Notes: generated by a model from the letters alone, not told the origin. A stretch of 64,000 nt of DNA from Pelagihabitans sp963760375 (GCA_963760375.1 CAVXCS010000002.1:124001-188000), one strand, 5' to 3'. Shown: positions 1 to 8,590, counted from the first letter of the stretch. Made by a program: numbers and translations.

Positions 1-47
1 AACCAATACGGTGAATTATTTAAAATCGCAAACCCTGTCATTTCTTC

Positions 48-371
48 ATGCTTAGGTTCATCATTCATTATGGAATCCATTTTTTGGTCCCCTTGCTGAT
101 CGTCTGGGGCTTCTATAAGGGATATCGGTTACAGGCGCTTTTGATTCTTTGGGCCGGTATTTTGATCGATCTCGATCATTTATGGGCCGTGCCGATATTC
201 GATCCAAACCGTTGCAGTATCGATTTCCATCCACTGCACACGTACTGGGCCATCGGTGTTTACCTTTTATTGTTGCTCCCAAAAATGACGAGAATAATTG
301 GATTGGCGCTATTGCTGCATATTTTCGCCGATCAGGTCGATTGTTGGCTAGTGCTCTTTCAATCGAAATGA
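48..371 (+). CDS. DUF6122-like small polytopic membrane protein
   Basis: A 107-residue, very hydrophobic protein with about four predicted membrane segments. It carries histidine/aspartate motifs HYGIHF near the N-terminus, DLDHLW around residues 41-46 and HPLHTYW around residues 61-67. These resemble the DxDH and H-x-x-H signatures of YdjM-type membrane-bound metal-dependent hydrolases, and I place it in the DUF6122 family from recall. A metal-dependent role is inference only. Its 3' end overlaps the convergent hydrolase gene by 24 bases. No activity can be assigned. Confidence 0.7.
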   Translation: MLRFIIHYGIHFLVPLLIVWGFYKGYRLQALLILWAGILIDLDHLWAVPIFDPNRCSIDFHPLHTYWAIGVYLLLLLPKMTRIIGLALLLHIFADQVDCWLVLFQSK

Positions 372-1376
372 GGCCATCACCGGAAAGTGATCGGAAAAAC
401 GAACATCGTAGTTTTTGTGGCCCGTGACTTCGAATTGAGGATCGGCCATGATATAATCGATTCTGAAAGGTAAGCGCAAGCTTTGATAAGTACGCCCAAA
501 ACCGCTCCCCTTTTCCATATAGGAATCATACATGTCACCTTTGATCAATTTGTACACATAAGAAAACTGTGTATTGTTGAAGTCCCCGCATACAATGGTC
601 TTATAAGGAACCGAATTCCTGTGTTTTAGGAACAATCGGGCCTCCTCTGCCTGTTTTTTAATAGAATGGCTCAAACGCAGGAACAAACGCCCTGATACAT
701 CATTGGGAATTCTCCTTATTTGAGGGTGGAAACTGAACGATTCCAAATGAAGGTTATAAATCCTGATGGTATCTTTTTTATATTGAATATCGACAAAAGC
801 CCCATTATTTTCCGTGCCCGGCCAATCGAGAGTGCCTTCATTGATGATCGGATACTTCGAAAAAATCCCCAACAAGGCACGCTTCCCCTTATGGATGTAA
901 TTCAGATGTCGGTATGGATATTCCTTAAATTTATCCCGTTTCCGATAATCCACTTCCTGGAAACATAGGATATCGGGATCCTGATCGGCAACAAAATTCA
1001 ATACATTCTCGAACTGATTTTCCCGCTCTCCCCCGTTACTCCACCAGAAATCACTCACATTAAAACTCATCACTTTTAGGCCTTCGGGCTTCAATACATC
1101 ATCCGATGGTTTCAGTTTTACGAACGAACCCAAGCTGAGATAAGCGATAACGAGCAATAATGTGGAGACAAAGGCCATTCGGTTCCGTACTAAAACCCAA
1201 TACAAAACGAAGCAAAGGTTGGCATAAACCAAAAGGGGAACCACTATGCCCAACAGCCCAAAATAAGGGAAAATGTCTGCCGGAATATAGGTTGCCAAAC
1301 AAGCCAATAACAATAAGGTTGCTAAGGCCCAATTCACCGCGTACACGATTTTATTGAATATCGATGGTCGTTTCAC
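348..1376 (-). CDS. Membrane-anchored endonuclease/exonuclease/phosphatase-family hydrolase
   Basis: About 342 residues. The first ~95 residues hold three predicted transmembrane helices, followed by an EEP (DNase I-like) domain. Visible catalytic signatures are SFNV, CFQEVDYR (metal-binding Glu), CGDFNN (the DxN pair) and FSDHFPV (the SDH motif), in the family order. The fold supports a Mg-dependent phosphodiesterase, but nucleic acid, phosphoinositide and sphingomyelin hydrolases all share it, so the substrate is open. I chose the GTG at 1376, five bases after the upstream rhomboid stop codon; an in-frame start at 1439 would overlap the rhomboid gene by 59 bases. It is the last gene of the minus-strand mutL-rhomboid run. 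Confidence 0.85.
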   Translation of the reverse strand: MKRPSIFNKIVYAVNWALATLLLLACLATYIPADIFPYFGLLGIVVPLLVYANLCFVLYWVLVRNRMAFVSTLLLVIAYLSLGSFVKLKPSDDVLKPEGLKVMSFNVSDFWWSNGGERENQFENVLNFVADQDPDILCFQEVDYRKRDKFKEYPYRHLNYIHKGKRALLGIFSKYPIINEGTLDWPGTENNGAFVDIQYKKDTIRIYNLHLESFSFHPQIRRIPNDVSGRLFLRLSHSIKKQAEEARLFLKHRNSVPYKTIVCGDFNNTQFSYVYKLIKGDMYDSYMEKGSGFGRTYQSLRLPFRIDYIMADPQFEVTGHKNYDVRFSDHFPVMASFRLKEH

Positions 1377-1380
1377 GATG

Positions 1381-2256
1381 CTAGTCTTCCTTACCTGCCT
1401 TGAATAAAAAATCCTTTTCGGTCTTTGATAGGCTCTCATAACCCGACTTGCTGATCTTATCCAAGATGGCGTCGATTTTTCTCTGGTGCAGCTCTTTGTC
1501 GTAATTCACCGATGAGGCAACTGTAGTCTTTTGTTTCCTGTATACCGTTTTCAGGGGCGCTTTTTTTTCTTTGGCCTTAAAAAGGCCGGAAATTCCATCG
1601 AGCATTTTAGAAAAACCCTCCCCTATATCATGCCCTTTGAGCAACTGCCTTCCGTAAAGATACCCCAAAGCGGCCCCTCCCAAATGTGCCAGGTGTCCAC
1701 CTGCATTGGTACCATACGGGATTTGAATCAGATCGATCAATACCACCACCAAGCCGAGTTGCCAAAGTTTTACATTAAAAAAGATGACCCTTACCTCTTG
1801 GTTGGGTATATAGGCACAAACAAAGATCAACACCGAGGTGACCCCGGCCGAAGCACCGATCAGGGTAGAATTGACCCCCATAAAGGCGGGAAAAATATTG
1901 TAACTCAACATAAAAAGCAGCCCCCCAAAAATGACCCCGAGAAAATATACGTTCACAAATCTTCTGGATCCAAAAATGTTAAGGAAGATCCGTGCTGTGA
2001 AATACAGCAACAGCATGTTCCAAAAGATATGCCCCAAACTGCCATGAAAAAAGGAATAGGTGACCAAAGACCAAGGCTGCGTGATAAAGTCGCCCAGGTT
2101 TCTGGGGAGGGCGAACCATCTATCGATGGCATCCGGGGCCAGGCCCAATAAAAAAGGGACCAGGGCATTCAGGACAAACACACCACCATTGATGGCTATC
2201 AGTTTTTCGGCAATGCTCAAACTTGCAAATTGATATCTTATTCCTCCTCTGTTCAT
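1381..2256 (-). CDS. Rhomboid family intramembrane serine protease (copy 1)
   Basis: About 291 residues with six predicted membrane segments and a basic cytoplasmic tail of roughly 75 residues. The catalytic dyad is visible: GASAG with Ser136 and the later HLAHLGG with His191. Rhomboids cleave transmembrane substrates within the inner membrane. The ATG at 2256 lies two bases after the stop of the next rhomboid gene; a TTG at 2262 overlapping that stop is an alternative. The tail contains a lysine-rich stretch and a helix resembling SKSGYESLSKTEKDFLFKAG, a C-terminal element often seen in Bacteroidota rhomboids. Part of a mutL-rhomboid-rhomboid-EEP operon. Confidence 0.92.
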   Translation of the reverse strand: MNRGGIRYQFASLSIAEKLIAINGGVFVLNALVPFLLGLAPDAIDRWFALPRNLGDFITQPWSLVTYSFFHGSLGHIFWNMLLLYFTARIFLNIFGSRRFVNVYFLGVIFGGLLFMLSYNIFPAFMGVNSTLIGASAGVTSVLIFVCAYIPNQEVRVIFFNVKLWQLGLVVVLIDLIQIPYGTNAGGHLAHLGGAALGYLYGRQLLKGHDIGEGFSKMLDGISGLFKAKEKKAPLKTVYRKQKTTVASSVNYDKELHQRKIDAILDKISKSGYESLSKTEKDFLFKAGKED

Positions 2257-2258
2257 CG

Positions 2259-3002
2259 TCAATTCCAGCGTTTTTTATTAAACTGATTCTTTTTCCAATA
2301 CCACATCATGATAAACCCTGCCACGGCCCCGCCCACGTGGGCAAAATGGGCTATGCCCTGTCCGAAAATACCATAGCCCGTTACCCCCGAAAAGAGGTCG
2401 AGCGCAATTAAAACGGGTACGAAATACTTTGCTTTAATAGGTACTGGGAGGAATATAAGCATTAATTCTGCTTGGGGAAAACTGAATGCAAAGGCTACCA
2501 AAACCCCGTAAATAGCGCCTGATGCCCCGACGGCAGGCGTATTATAGGCGCTCAAAAAATTGTCGATGGTGCCCTTTCCCGCAATCTCGTACCAACTGGG
2601 ACTATATTGCCCTGCCGAAATGATATCGAGCACCTGGCTTTCCGCGAGTCCTGCATTCACAAGGGCCGACATCCCTTCATTAAAATAGTAATAATTTATC
2701 CCCGTATGCAGCAAGGCGGCGCCAAGGCCGGCCGAAAAGTAGAAGAAGAAAAATTTATTCCTGCCCCACATGGCCTCCAATGGGGAGCCAAATGCCCAAA
2801 GCGCATACATATTAAAGGCGATGTGCATAAAACCGCCGTGCATGAACATATGGGTGACGATCTGCCATAGCCTAAAATGTTCATTCTTGGGAAACCACAG
2901 TGAGAACAACTGGTACATTTGGTCTCCATACAATGAGGTTGCCACAAAAAATAGGATATTGATGATCAACAAATGTTTTATGGCCTCGGTCAGTCTTCCC
3001 AT
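2259..3002 (-). CDS. Rhomboid family intramembrane serine protease (copy 2)
   Basis: A 247-residue membrane protein. Ser161 sits in GASGAIYG and His222 in HFAHVGG, the rhomboid catalytic pair; His219 lies one turn earlier. The WQIVTHMFMHGGFMHIAFNM segment (residues 46-65) is the typical TM2 rhomboid signature. The ATG directly follows the mutL stop codon with no gap, and the stop nearly touches the start of copy 1, so the two proteases and MutL are probably co-translated. The two copies are diverged paralogues, which suggests different substrates (inference). Confidence 0.93.
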   Translation of the reverse strand: MGRLTEAIKHLLIINILFFVATSLYGDQMYQLFSLWFPKNEHFRLWQIVTHMFMHGGFMHIAFNMYALWAFGSPLEAMWGRNKFFFFYFSAGLGAALLHTGINYYYFNEGMSALVNAGLAESQVLDIISAGQYSPSWYEIAGKGTIDNFLSAYNTPAVGASGAIYGVLVAFAFSFPQAELMLIFLPVPIKAKYFVPVLIALDLFSGVTGYGIFGQGIAHFAHVGGAVAGFIMMWYWKKNQFNKKRWN

Positions 3003-4868
3003 TTAAATGAATTTTTTATCAATGTCGTTCTCCGTTATGGTGATATACACGGGTTTATTAAAGGGGCTTATCCTGGTTTCCTTACAAGCAAACAGATCAT
3101 TTACCAATGCGAGTTGGGAAACATTGTCGAGGGCTTCCCCAGTTTTTACGGCCAAGGTCTTCGCCAAGGTTTTCGATAGTATGTCGCTCTGGGAAAAACC
3201 CGCACCGGATACTTCTTGCTGACAATCGGCAATCAATTGATCCAAAACCATGCCCACCTCACTCTCTGGGACCAATAACGGCACCCCCGATACTTGCACC
3301 GCTGTTTCCCCAATTTCTCCGAAAACAAAGCCCACTGCGATAAGGGTCTCCATGATTTCCTTCAAAATTCCGATATCGGCTTTCGAAAACGAGAGGGATA
3401 AGGGAAACAATAATTGCTGGCTTATCGCCTGCTTTATGGTACTATGCCTTAAGAAGCGCTCATAAAGGACCCGCTGATGGGCCCTGCTTTGATCGATGAC
3501 CACCATCCCCGATTTTATCGTTGTGACTATATATTTTCTCCTGAGTTGAAAAGTGGTGGAAAATGATTCAAAACTATCGTTTTTACCCTCAAAAATGGAA
3601 CCGCTTATGGCCTCCGATTCGTATTCCAGACTGCTGAAACCACTTTCTTTTCCCCATTTCGATTCAAGGCCCAAATATAAACTTTCCCAGGGACGTCCGT
3701 GCGCGGTAGGACTACCTTTTATGGCTCGGTAATTTGCGTTGGCTATTTTTTCCCGTGGCTCAAGAAACGGATTGAACGCAGCATCAACGGAAATTCCAGG
3801 TACTTCCGCCGCCTTGTTTCTATAGGCATACGGGGTCTCCAGATTTTGATCCGTTTCAAAGTCGAGTGCCGGAACCACATTGAATTGTCCCAAACTGTGC
3901 TTGATGGTCGATCGAAGAATGGCGTATAGGGTATGTTCGTCATCGAACTTGACCTCCGTTTTGGTGGGATGGATGTTGATATCGATCGAGGCCGGATCCA
4001 CCTCCAGATACAAAAAGTAACCGGGATGGTTCTCTGGCTTCACCAGCCCTTCAAAAGCAGAAACCACGGCATGGTGAAGATAAGGGCTCTTGATAAAGCG
4101 GTCGTTCACAAAAAAGAACTGTTCGCCCCGGCTTTTCTTTGCAAATTCCGGTTTGTTGATAAAACCCCTGATGTTGACCACCTGGGTTTCTTCCCCGACA
4201 GGAACCAATTTTGGATTGGTTTTATTGCCGAAAATATGTACGATTCGCTGTCTTAAATTGCTTTTGGGCAGCCCAAAAAGTTCGCTTCCATTGATATAGA
4301 ACTCAAATGCGATGTTGGAATGGGCCAGGGCCACACGGTGAAACTCATCGGTAATATGGCGTTGTTCCACCTGATCCGATTTAAGAAAGTTTCGACGGGC
4401 AGGGATATTGAAAAAAAGGTTTTTTACCGCTATGGAGGTGCCTTTCGGAACCAATTTTACTTCCTGAAAAATGACCTTACTGCCTTCCACCCGTAAATGC
4501 GTTCCCAATTCCGCATCTTCGGGCTTGGTCTGCATTTCCACGTGCGCTATGGCCGCGATCGAGGCCAAAGCCTCGCCCCTAAAACCCTTGGTGGTCAACT
4601 GAAACAGATCTTCCGCCCTTTGAATCTTGGAGGTCGCATGCCGTTCAAAACTTAGCCTTGCGTCTGTTTCGCCCATTCCGGAACCATCGTCGATGACCTG
4701 AATCAACGTTTTGCCACCGTCTTTGACAATAAGCTTGATATGTGTCGCACCGGCGTCGATGGCGTTCTCGAGCAGTTCCTTAACCACGGAGGCCGGCCTT
4801 TGTACCACTTCTCCTGCTGCGATTTGGTTGGCAACGTGGTCTGGCAAAAGTTTGATGATCGCTGCCAT
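3003..4868 (-). CDS. mutL: DNA mismatch repair protein MutL
   Basis: 621 residues. The N-terminal GHKL ATPase shows ELLENAIDAGA (Glu34), DDGSGM (residues 60-65) and GFRGEALASI (residues 95-104); the transducer domain follows to about residue 330, then a linker and a C-terminal dimerisation domain. MutL couples MutS mismatch recognition to strand removal. The C-terminal segment at residues 459-470 reads DQSRAHQRVLYE, where endonuclease-type MutL has DQHA..E....E: the His and the first Glu of that motif are replaced. The gene abuts the small membrane protein gene upstream and the rhomboid gene downstream with no spacer. Confidence 0.97.
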   Translation of the reverse strand: MAAIIKLLPDHVANQIAAGEVVQRPASVVKELLENAIDAGATHIKLIVKDGGKTLIQVIDDGSGMGETDARLSFERHATSKIQRAEDLFQLTTKGFRGEALASIAAIAHVEMQTKPEDAELGTHLRVEGSKVIFQEVKLVPKGTSIAVKNLFFNIPARRNFLKSDQVEQRHITDEFHRVALAHSNIAFEFYINGSELFGLPKSNLRQRIVHIFGNKTNPKLVPVGEETQVVNIRGFINKPEFAKKSRGEQFFFVNDRFIKSPYLHHAVVSAFEGLVKPENHPGYFLYLEVDPASIDINIHPTKTEVKFDDEHTLYAILRSTIKHSLGQFNVVPALDFETDQNLETPYAYRNKAAEVPGISVDAAFNPFLEPREKIANANYRAIKGSPTAHGRPWESLYLGLESKWGKESGFSSLEYESEAISGSIFEGKNDSFESFSTTFQLRRKYIVTTIKSGMVVIDQSRAHQRVLYERFLRHSTIKQAISQQLLFPLSLSFSKADIGILKEIMETLIAVGFVFGEIGETAVQVSGVPLLVPESEVGMVLDQLIADCQQEVSGAGFSQSDILSKTLAKTLAVKTGEALDNVSQLALVNDLFACKETRISPFNKPVYITITENDIDKKFI

Positions 4869-5168
4869 TTATTTGGTATAGAATATAGAAAGGTCGAAAT
4901 CGATGATATATAGGAATATAAGTAACAGGATGACCAAGATGGCCAGAAATCGGATTCTTAGATTTCGGTCACCTTTGCGCCTTAGGTCTTCGGTGGCGTT
5001 TCTAACCTTATTTTTTAATCCTCTGGGGGTATCGACGGTACTTCGGAACTTGTCAAATTTGTGTTCAAACTTAAATGGACTCCCCTCGCCTTTATCATCG
5101 TAGTAACGGGGGGAATAACCAAATTTTCTATTCCTTTTAAGCTTGGTAAATTTATCTAGTAAACCCAT
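4869..5168 (-). CDS. Small single-pass membrane protein, often labelled 'riboflavin synthase subunit beta'
   Basis: About 99 residues from the ATG at 5168 (MGLLDKFTKL). A basic, tyrosine-containing N-terminal part (YSPRYYDDKGEG near residues 19-30) is followed by a polar helix and one C-terminal membrane segment (roughly residues 73-92), ending IIDFDLSIFYTK. From memory, similar Flavobacteriaceae proteins are databank-named 'riboflavin synthase subunit beta', apparently because ribH lies next door; nothing in the sequence supports riboflavin chemistry. Its stop codon touches the mutL start. A longer reading from 5234 is possible but lacks any conserved look. Function unknown. Confidence 0.8.
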   Translation of the reverse strand: MGLLDKFTKLKRNRKFGYSPRYYDDKGEGSPFKFEHKFDKFRSTVDTPRGLKNKVRNATEDLRRKGDRNLRIRFLAILVILLLIFLYIIDFDLSIFYTK

Positions 5169-5362
5169 TTTTTCAAAGTTACTCAAAATCAAAAAATATG
5201 CCGTAACCCTATTGCCAAAATTTGTTAACACCAACTGCCGAAATGTCCTGTTTTTTGGGTCATATCACGAAAAAGGTCCCTGATGCAGAAAAAATGGGAT
5301 ATCCGCATGGTAAAGCAAGAATTAATATTTACAATGCTTGTTCTGCGCTAAAATCGATGGGT

Positions 5363-5845
5363 TTATTTGCCCAGAACGGCCATTTGAATCGCGGCAATGG
5401 CAGCCTCGGTGCCCTTGTTGCCGTGTTTTCCACCACTACGGTCTTTGGCCTGTTGCAGGGTATCATCGGTAAGGACGCAGAAAATAATGGGGGTATCGAG
5501 TTTTACATTAAGATCTTTGATGCCTTGGGAAACCGCGTTACAGACAAAATCGAAATGTTTGGTTTCACCTTGAATTACGCTTCCAATGGCGATCACGGCA
5601 TCTACCCTATGGTCGGCCAGCATCTTTTTGCAACCGAATACCAGTTCGAAGCTTCCGGGAACGTTCCACCTAATAATATGGTTGGTCTTTGCGCCGCATT
5701 CGATTAGGGTGCCATAGGCACCATCGAAAAGTGCTTCGGTGATTTCCTTGTTCCATTCCGCGACCACTATCCCAAACTTCAGGCGTTCCAGATTGGGAAT
5801 TTTGGAAAGGTCGTATTCGGAAAGGTTTTTATGCGCCGTGGCCAT
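5363..5845 (-). CDS. ribH: 6,7-dimethyl-8-ribityllumazine synthase
   Basis: 160 residues. It condenses 5-amino-6-ribitylaminouracil with 3,4-dihydroxy-2-butanone 4-phosphate, the penultimate step of riboflavin synthesis. Recognisable are the substrate-binding AEWNKEITEALF segment, VPGSFELVFG, AIGSVIQGETKHFDFV with the catalytic His, and the C-terminal AKDRSGGKHGNKGTEAA. Its ATG overlaps the stop of the upstream TPR gene in a TAATG arrangement, so translation is likely coupled. No other rib gene is present in the window. Confidence 0.97.
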   Translation of the reverse strand: MATAHKNLSEYDLSKIPNLERLKFGIVVAEWNKEITEALFDGAYGTLIECGAKTNHIIRWNVPGSFELVFGCKKMLADHRVDAVIAIGSVIQGETKHFDFVCNAVSQGIKDLNVKLDTPIIFCVLTDDTLQQAKDRSGGKHGNKGTEAAIAAIQMAVLGK

Positions 5846-6612
5846 TATTTTCCACTTTTGGCCATTCCTATAAACGCATCGATGGTACGGGCTTCGTCGG
5901 CCGTAGCGAAGTCATCCTTGATCCTCTGAAAGTATTGAAGGGCCTTGGTGTTCTGTTTCAGCTCAAGCGCGGTGACCCCGGCTTTATAAAGAAACCTTGG
6001 CGTCGTATACTCGTTGTCGCTGAATCCAAAGGCATTTTCATAATACCCCAAGGCATCGGAAGGCTGTCCCAATTGCATAAAGGCATCTCCCAGTCCGCCC
6101 TTGGCCATGGCGCCGAGCATCTCGTCATCGGAGGAAAAATTGCCAAGATGAGTGATGGCTTCCTGATATTTCTGCATGCTCAAATAGGCCATTCCCGCAG
6201 CATAGTTTGCCAGATTGGCCGCTTTGGTGCCCGGATATTCTTCAATGATATCAAGGAATCCGTATTTTCCTTCCGCCCCGTTCAGGGCAAGGTTGAAAAG
6301 GGAATCTTTTTCTGTAGTGGCGTTCAATGCCTGGTCGAAATATTGCTGTGGGTAATAAAGTTCGTTGGCCGCTCCTATATCCTTGGGCTTTTGCACAAAC
6401 TGGTTATAGGCCAAATACCCCAAAAGGCCTACGGCGATCACTCCGATAAAACCTAAAATGTAATTTTGGTTGTTGGAGACCCATTCCTCTGTCCGGGAAG
6501 CGCCCTCGTCCAATGAACTAAATACCTCAGCGGTGGTACTTTCCTGCTCTTCCAATCGCTTTTCCTCATCCTTATCTTTCGGTTTATAGCCCCGCTTCTT
6601 GTATGTTGCCAT
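5845..6612 (-). CDS. Membrane-anchored tetratricopeptide repeat protein (YfgM-like)
   Basis: 255 residues: a highly charged cytoplasmic N-terminus (KKRGYKPKDKDEEKRLEE), one transmembrane helix at about residues 52-69, then TPR-like helices across residues ~115-245, e.g. ANYAAGMAYLSMQKYQEAITHL and KGGLGDAFMQLGQPSDALGYY. This topology matches YfgM-type ancillary envelope proteins that act with periplasmic chaperones, but equivalence is inferred. It heads the minus-strand run and is divergent from recF, with a TATTTTTG promoter element at 6634-6641. Confidence 0.85.
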   Translation of the reverse strand: MATYKKRGYKPKDKDEEKRLEEQESTTAEVFSSLDEGASRTEEWVSNNQNYILGFIGVIAVGLLGYLAYNQFVQKPKDIGAANELYYPQQYFDQALNATTEKDSLFNLALNGAEGKYGFLDIIEEYPGTKAANLANYAAGMAYLSMQKYQEAITHLGNFSSDDEMLGAMAKGGLGDAFMQLGQPSDALGYYENAFGFSDNEYTTPRFLYKAGVTALELKQNTKALQYFQRIKDDFATADEARTIDAFIGMAKSGK

Positions 6613-6633
6613 TGTTTTCTTTTATTGGTGGCG

Positions 6634-6685
6634 CAAAAATAAAGTTTTTATCCAAAACCGAACGGGTATTTATTCGTTATTTTTG
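6634..6685. promoter_or_regulatory. Divergent -7 elements between the TPR gene and recF
   Basis: Two perfect TAnnTTTG elements face away from each other: TATTTTTG on the minus strand at 6641-6634 for the TPR/ribH operon, and TATTTTTG on the plus strand at 6678-6685 for recF. A TTG at the preferred upstream spacing is not evident for either, so the match rests on the -7 element and position. Confidence 0.5.
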
Positions 6686-6736
6686 ATATTTCACCAAGTC
6701 GCCGGTGGCGCCAATCAAAATCCTTACACCGCAAGA

Positions 6737-7816
6737 ATGTTTCTGAAGAAGTTGTCGCTTATCAATTACAAAAACTTCGAATCCCGTGAATTTGAGTTTG
6801 ATCATAAAATCAACTGCTTTGTGGGTGCCAATGGCATCGGCAAGACCAATATCCTCGATGCCATTTATCATTTATCATTTGGCAAAAGCTATTTCAACCC
6901 CGTCGCCACCCAAAATATCCGGCACGGAGAGGATTTTTTTATGATCGATGGGGAGTTCCAGAAAAATGGCCAAAACGAAAAAATCGTTTGCAGCCTGAAG
7001 AAGGGATTGGCCAAAATGATCAAACGCAACGGCAAAGCCTATGATCGACTGTCCGATCATATCGGATTCCTTCCCTTGGTGATCATCTCCCCGGCCGACC
7101 GTGACCTTATCATTGAAGGCAGCGATACCCGGCGCAAATTCATGGATGGTGTGATCTCACAGTCAGACAAACCCTATTTGCAAGACCTGATCCATTATAA
7201 CAAGGTACTTGCCCAGCGCAATTCACTTTTGAAATACTTTGCGGCCAACCGAACCTTCGACCCCTCGAACTTACAGGTCTATGACGAACAGTTGGACCGA
7301 TATGGCATGGAGATATTTAAAAAGCGCAAAGCCTTTCTGGAAGCCTTTATCCCCATTTTCAGGGAACAGTACAAAGCCATTTCAGGTGATAAGGAAGATG
7401 TGGACCTCAACTATAACAGCAGTTTGCGGGAAGAAGGCCTTTTGCGCCTATTGGAACTTCACATCGAACGAGATCGCGCCCTGCAATACACCAGCGTGGG
7501 CATCCATAAAGACGACCTAAGTTTCGAAATAGCAGGGCATCCCATCAAGAAGTTTGGGAGTCAGGGCCAGCAAAAATCGTTTCTCATCGCCTTAAAGTTC
7601 GCCCAGTTCCGATTTATAAAGGAACAGGCCCAAACCACCCCAATACTGCTATTGGACGATATCTTCGACAAGCTCGACGAACACCGGGTAGCGCACATTG
7701 TCGCTCTGGTGAACAATCAAAACTTCGGACAGATCTTTATTAGCGATACCCATGTGGAAAGGACCGAAAGTGTCATAAAAAATATCCATCAAACGTATAA
7801 AATCTTTAAATTGTAA
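6737..7816 (+). CDS. recF: DNA replication and repair protein RecF
   Basis: 359 residues from the ATG at 6737 (MFLKKLSLINYKNF), the usual RecF beginning; an upstream in-frame start at 6599 would overlap the divergent gene. The Walker A motif GANGIGKTN, the signature FGSQGQQKSFLIALK and Walker B LLLDDIFDKLD are all present, giving an SMC-like ABC ATPase that loads RecA at gaps with RecOR. It is followed one base later by a lipoprotein gene and then by a DUF721/DciA-like gene, echoing the recF-DUF721 pairing known from actinobacteria. Confidence 0.97.
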   Translation: MFLKKLSLINYKNFESREFEFDHKINCFVGANGIGKTNILDAIYHLSFGKSYFNPVATQNIRHGEDFFMIDGEFQKNGQNEKIVCSLKKGLAKMIKRNGKAYDRLSDHIGFLPLVIISPADRDLIIEGSDTRRKFMDGVISQSDKPYLQDLIHYNKVLAQRNSLLKYFAANRTFDPSNLQVYDEQLDRYGMEIFKKRKAFLEAFIPIFREQYKAISGDKEDVDLNYNSSLREEGLLRLLELHIERDRALQYTSVGIHKDDLSFEIAGHPIKKFGSQGQQKSFLIALKFAQFRFIKEQAQTTPILLLDDIFDKLDEHRVAHIVALVNNQNFGQIFISDTHVERTESVIKNIHQTYKIFKL

Positions 7817-7817
7817 C

Positions 7818-8237
7818 ATGGGAAAACGGGGTTTGATTTGCATGGCGGTGATTATGATGGGTTGTGCCAAGGAAGTAAGGAAAGAGGCCATTCCGCAGTT
7901 GAACGGGTATTGGGAAATCAATGAAGTGGTTTTTCCTGATGGCCAGACCAAGGAATATGGCATGAGCACTACCATCGATTATATTCAGGTAGAGGGCTTA
8001 AAGGGTTTTCGCAAAAAGGTACAGCCGAAATTCGATGGCACCTTCGATACTTCCAATGATGCGGAATTCTTCTCCATACAAGAGCGGGAAGGCGATTGGA
8101 TCATGTTCTATAAAACCGAGTTGAGCGAATGGACGGAGCGGTTGGTGCAGCTCGATGCGCAACATTTTTCGGTCGTCAACGAGGCACTTATACGTTACGA
8201 GTACAAGCGTTTTTCCCCCATCAATATCAACGAATAA
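7818..8237 (+). CDS. Small lipoprotein, lipocalin-like
   Basis: 139 residues. A short signal peptide ends in the lipobox MMGC with Cys16 as the lipidated residue. The rest is rich in alternating beta-strand pattern (NGYWEINEVVFPDGQTKEYG, then FRKKVQPKFDGTFDTS), as in lipocalin-like domain lipoproteins of Bacteroidota. It begins one base after the recF stop and its TAA overlaps the next ATG (TAATG), so all three genes are likely one transcript. Function unknown; the link with DNA repair genes may be only positional. Confidence 0.8.
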   Translation: MGKRGLICMAVIMMGCAKEVRKEAIPQLNGYWEINEVVFPDGQTKEYGMSTTIDYIQVEGLKGFRKKVQPKFDGTFDTSNDAEFFSIQEREGDWIMFYKTELSEWTERLVQLDAQHFSVVNEALIRYEYKRFSPININE

Positions 8238-8533
8238 TGGCAAAAAGAAAAAACGATCTGGTGCCCCTTGGCGATGCCCTTCACGAATTCATCAAGACCA
8301 ATAGGCTGCAGGGAGGTATCGATAAGGTGGAGGCCCGGGAAGCGTGGGCCAAACTTATGGGCAATGGGGTGAATCATTATACCACCGCAGTGGAGCTTCA
8401 AAAAGACACCCTCTATGTCTCGCTGACGTCTTCGGTGCTGCGTGAGGAGCTGGGCCTTGGAAAATCAAAAATAATTGCCATGCTCAATGAGGAACTCGGA
8501 AAAGATCTGATCAAAAAACTGGTGTTGCGCTAA
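8237..8533 (+). CDS. DUF721 / DciA-like protein
   Basis: 98 residues from the ATG at 8237, which overlaps the preceding stop. The domain shows the DUF721 pattern: VPLGDALHEFIKTNRLQGGIDKVEAREAWAKL at the start, then a beta segment (LYVSLTSSVLREEL) and a final helix. DUF721 is the family of DciA, the ancestral loader of replicative helicase DnaB. Placement after recF fits a replication role, though a specific loader function here is inference. Confidence 0.85.
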   Translation: MAKRKNDLVPLGDALHEFIKTNRLQGGIDKVEAREAWAKLMGNGVNHYTTAVELQKDTLYVSLTSSVLREELGLGKSKIIAMLNEELGKDLIKKLVLR

Positions 8534-8563
8534 AAAAAACCCAACAGCATTGCTACGGTTGGG
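8532..8563 (-). terminator. Rho-independent terminator of ndk
   Basis: Inverted repeat CCCAAC (8540-8545) and GTTGGG (8558-8563), with a run of eight A on the plus strand at 8532-8539. On the minus strand this is a hairpin followed by eight T, placed just after the ndk stop. It may also stop transcription from the recF operon, but no T run follows on that side. Confidence 0.7.
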
Positions 8564-8590
8564 CTTGAAGCGAGAAAACTCGACTATTCG

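Noticed and set aside
1531..2151. 206-codon open frame on the plus strand
   Set aside because: Antisense shadow of the rhomboid gene; composition is not protein-like.
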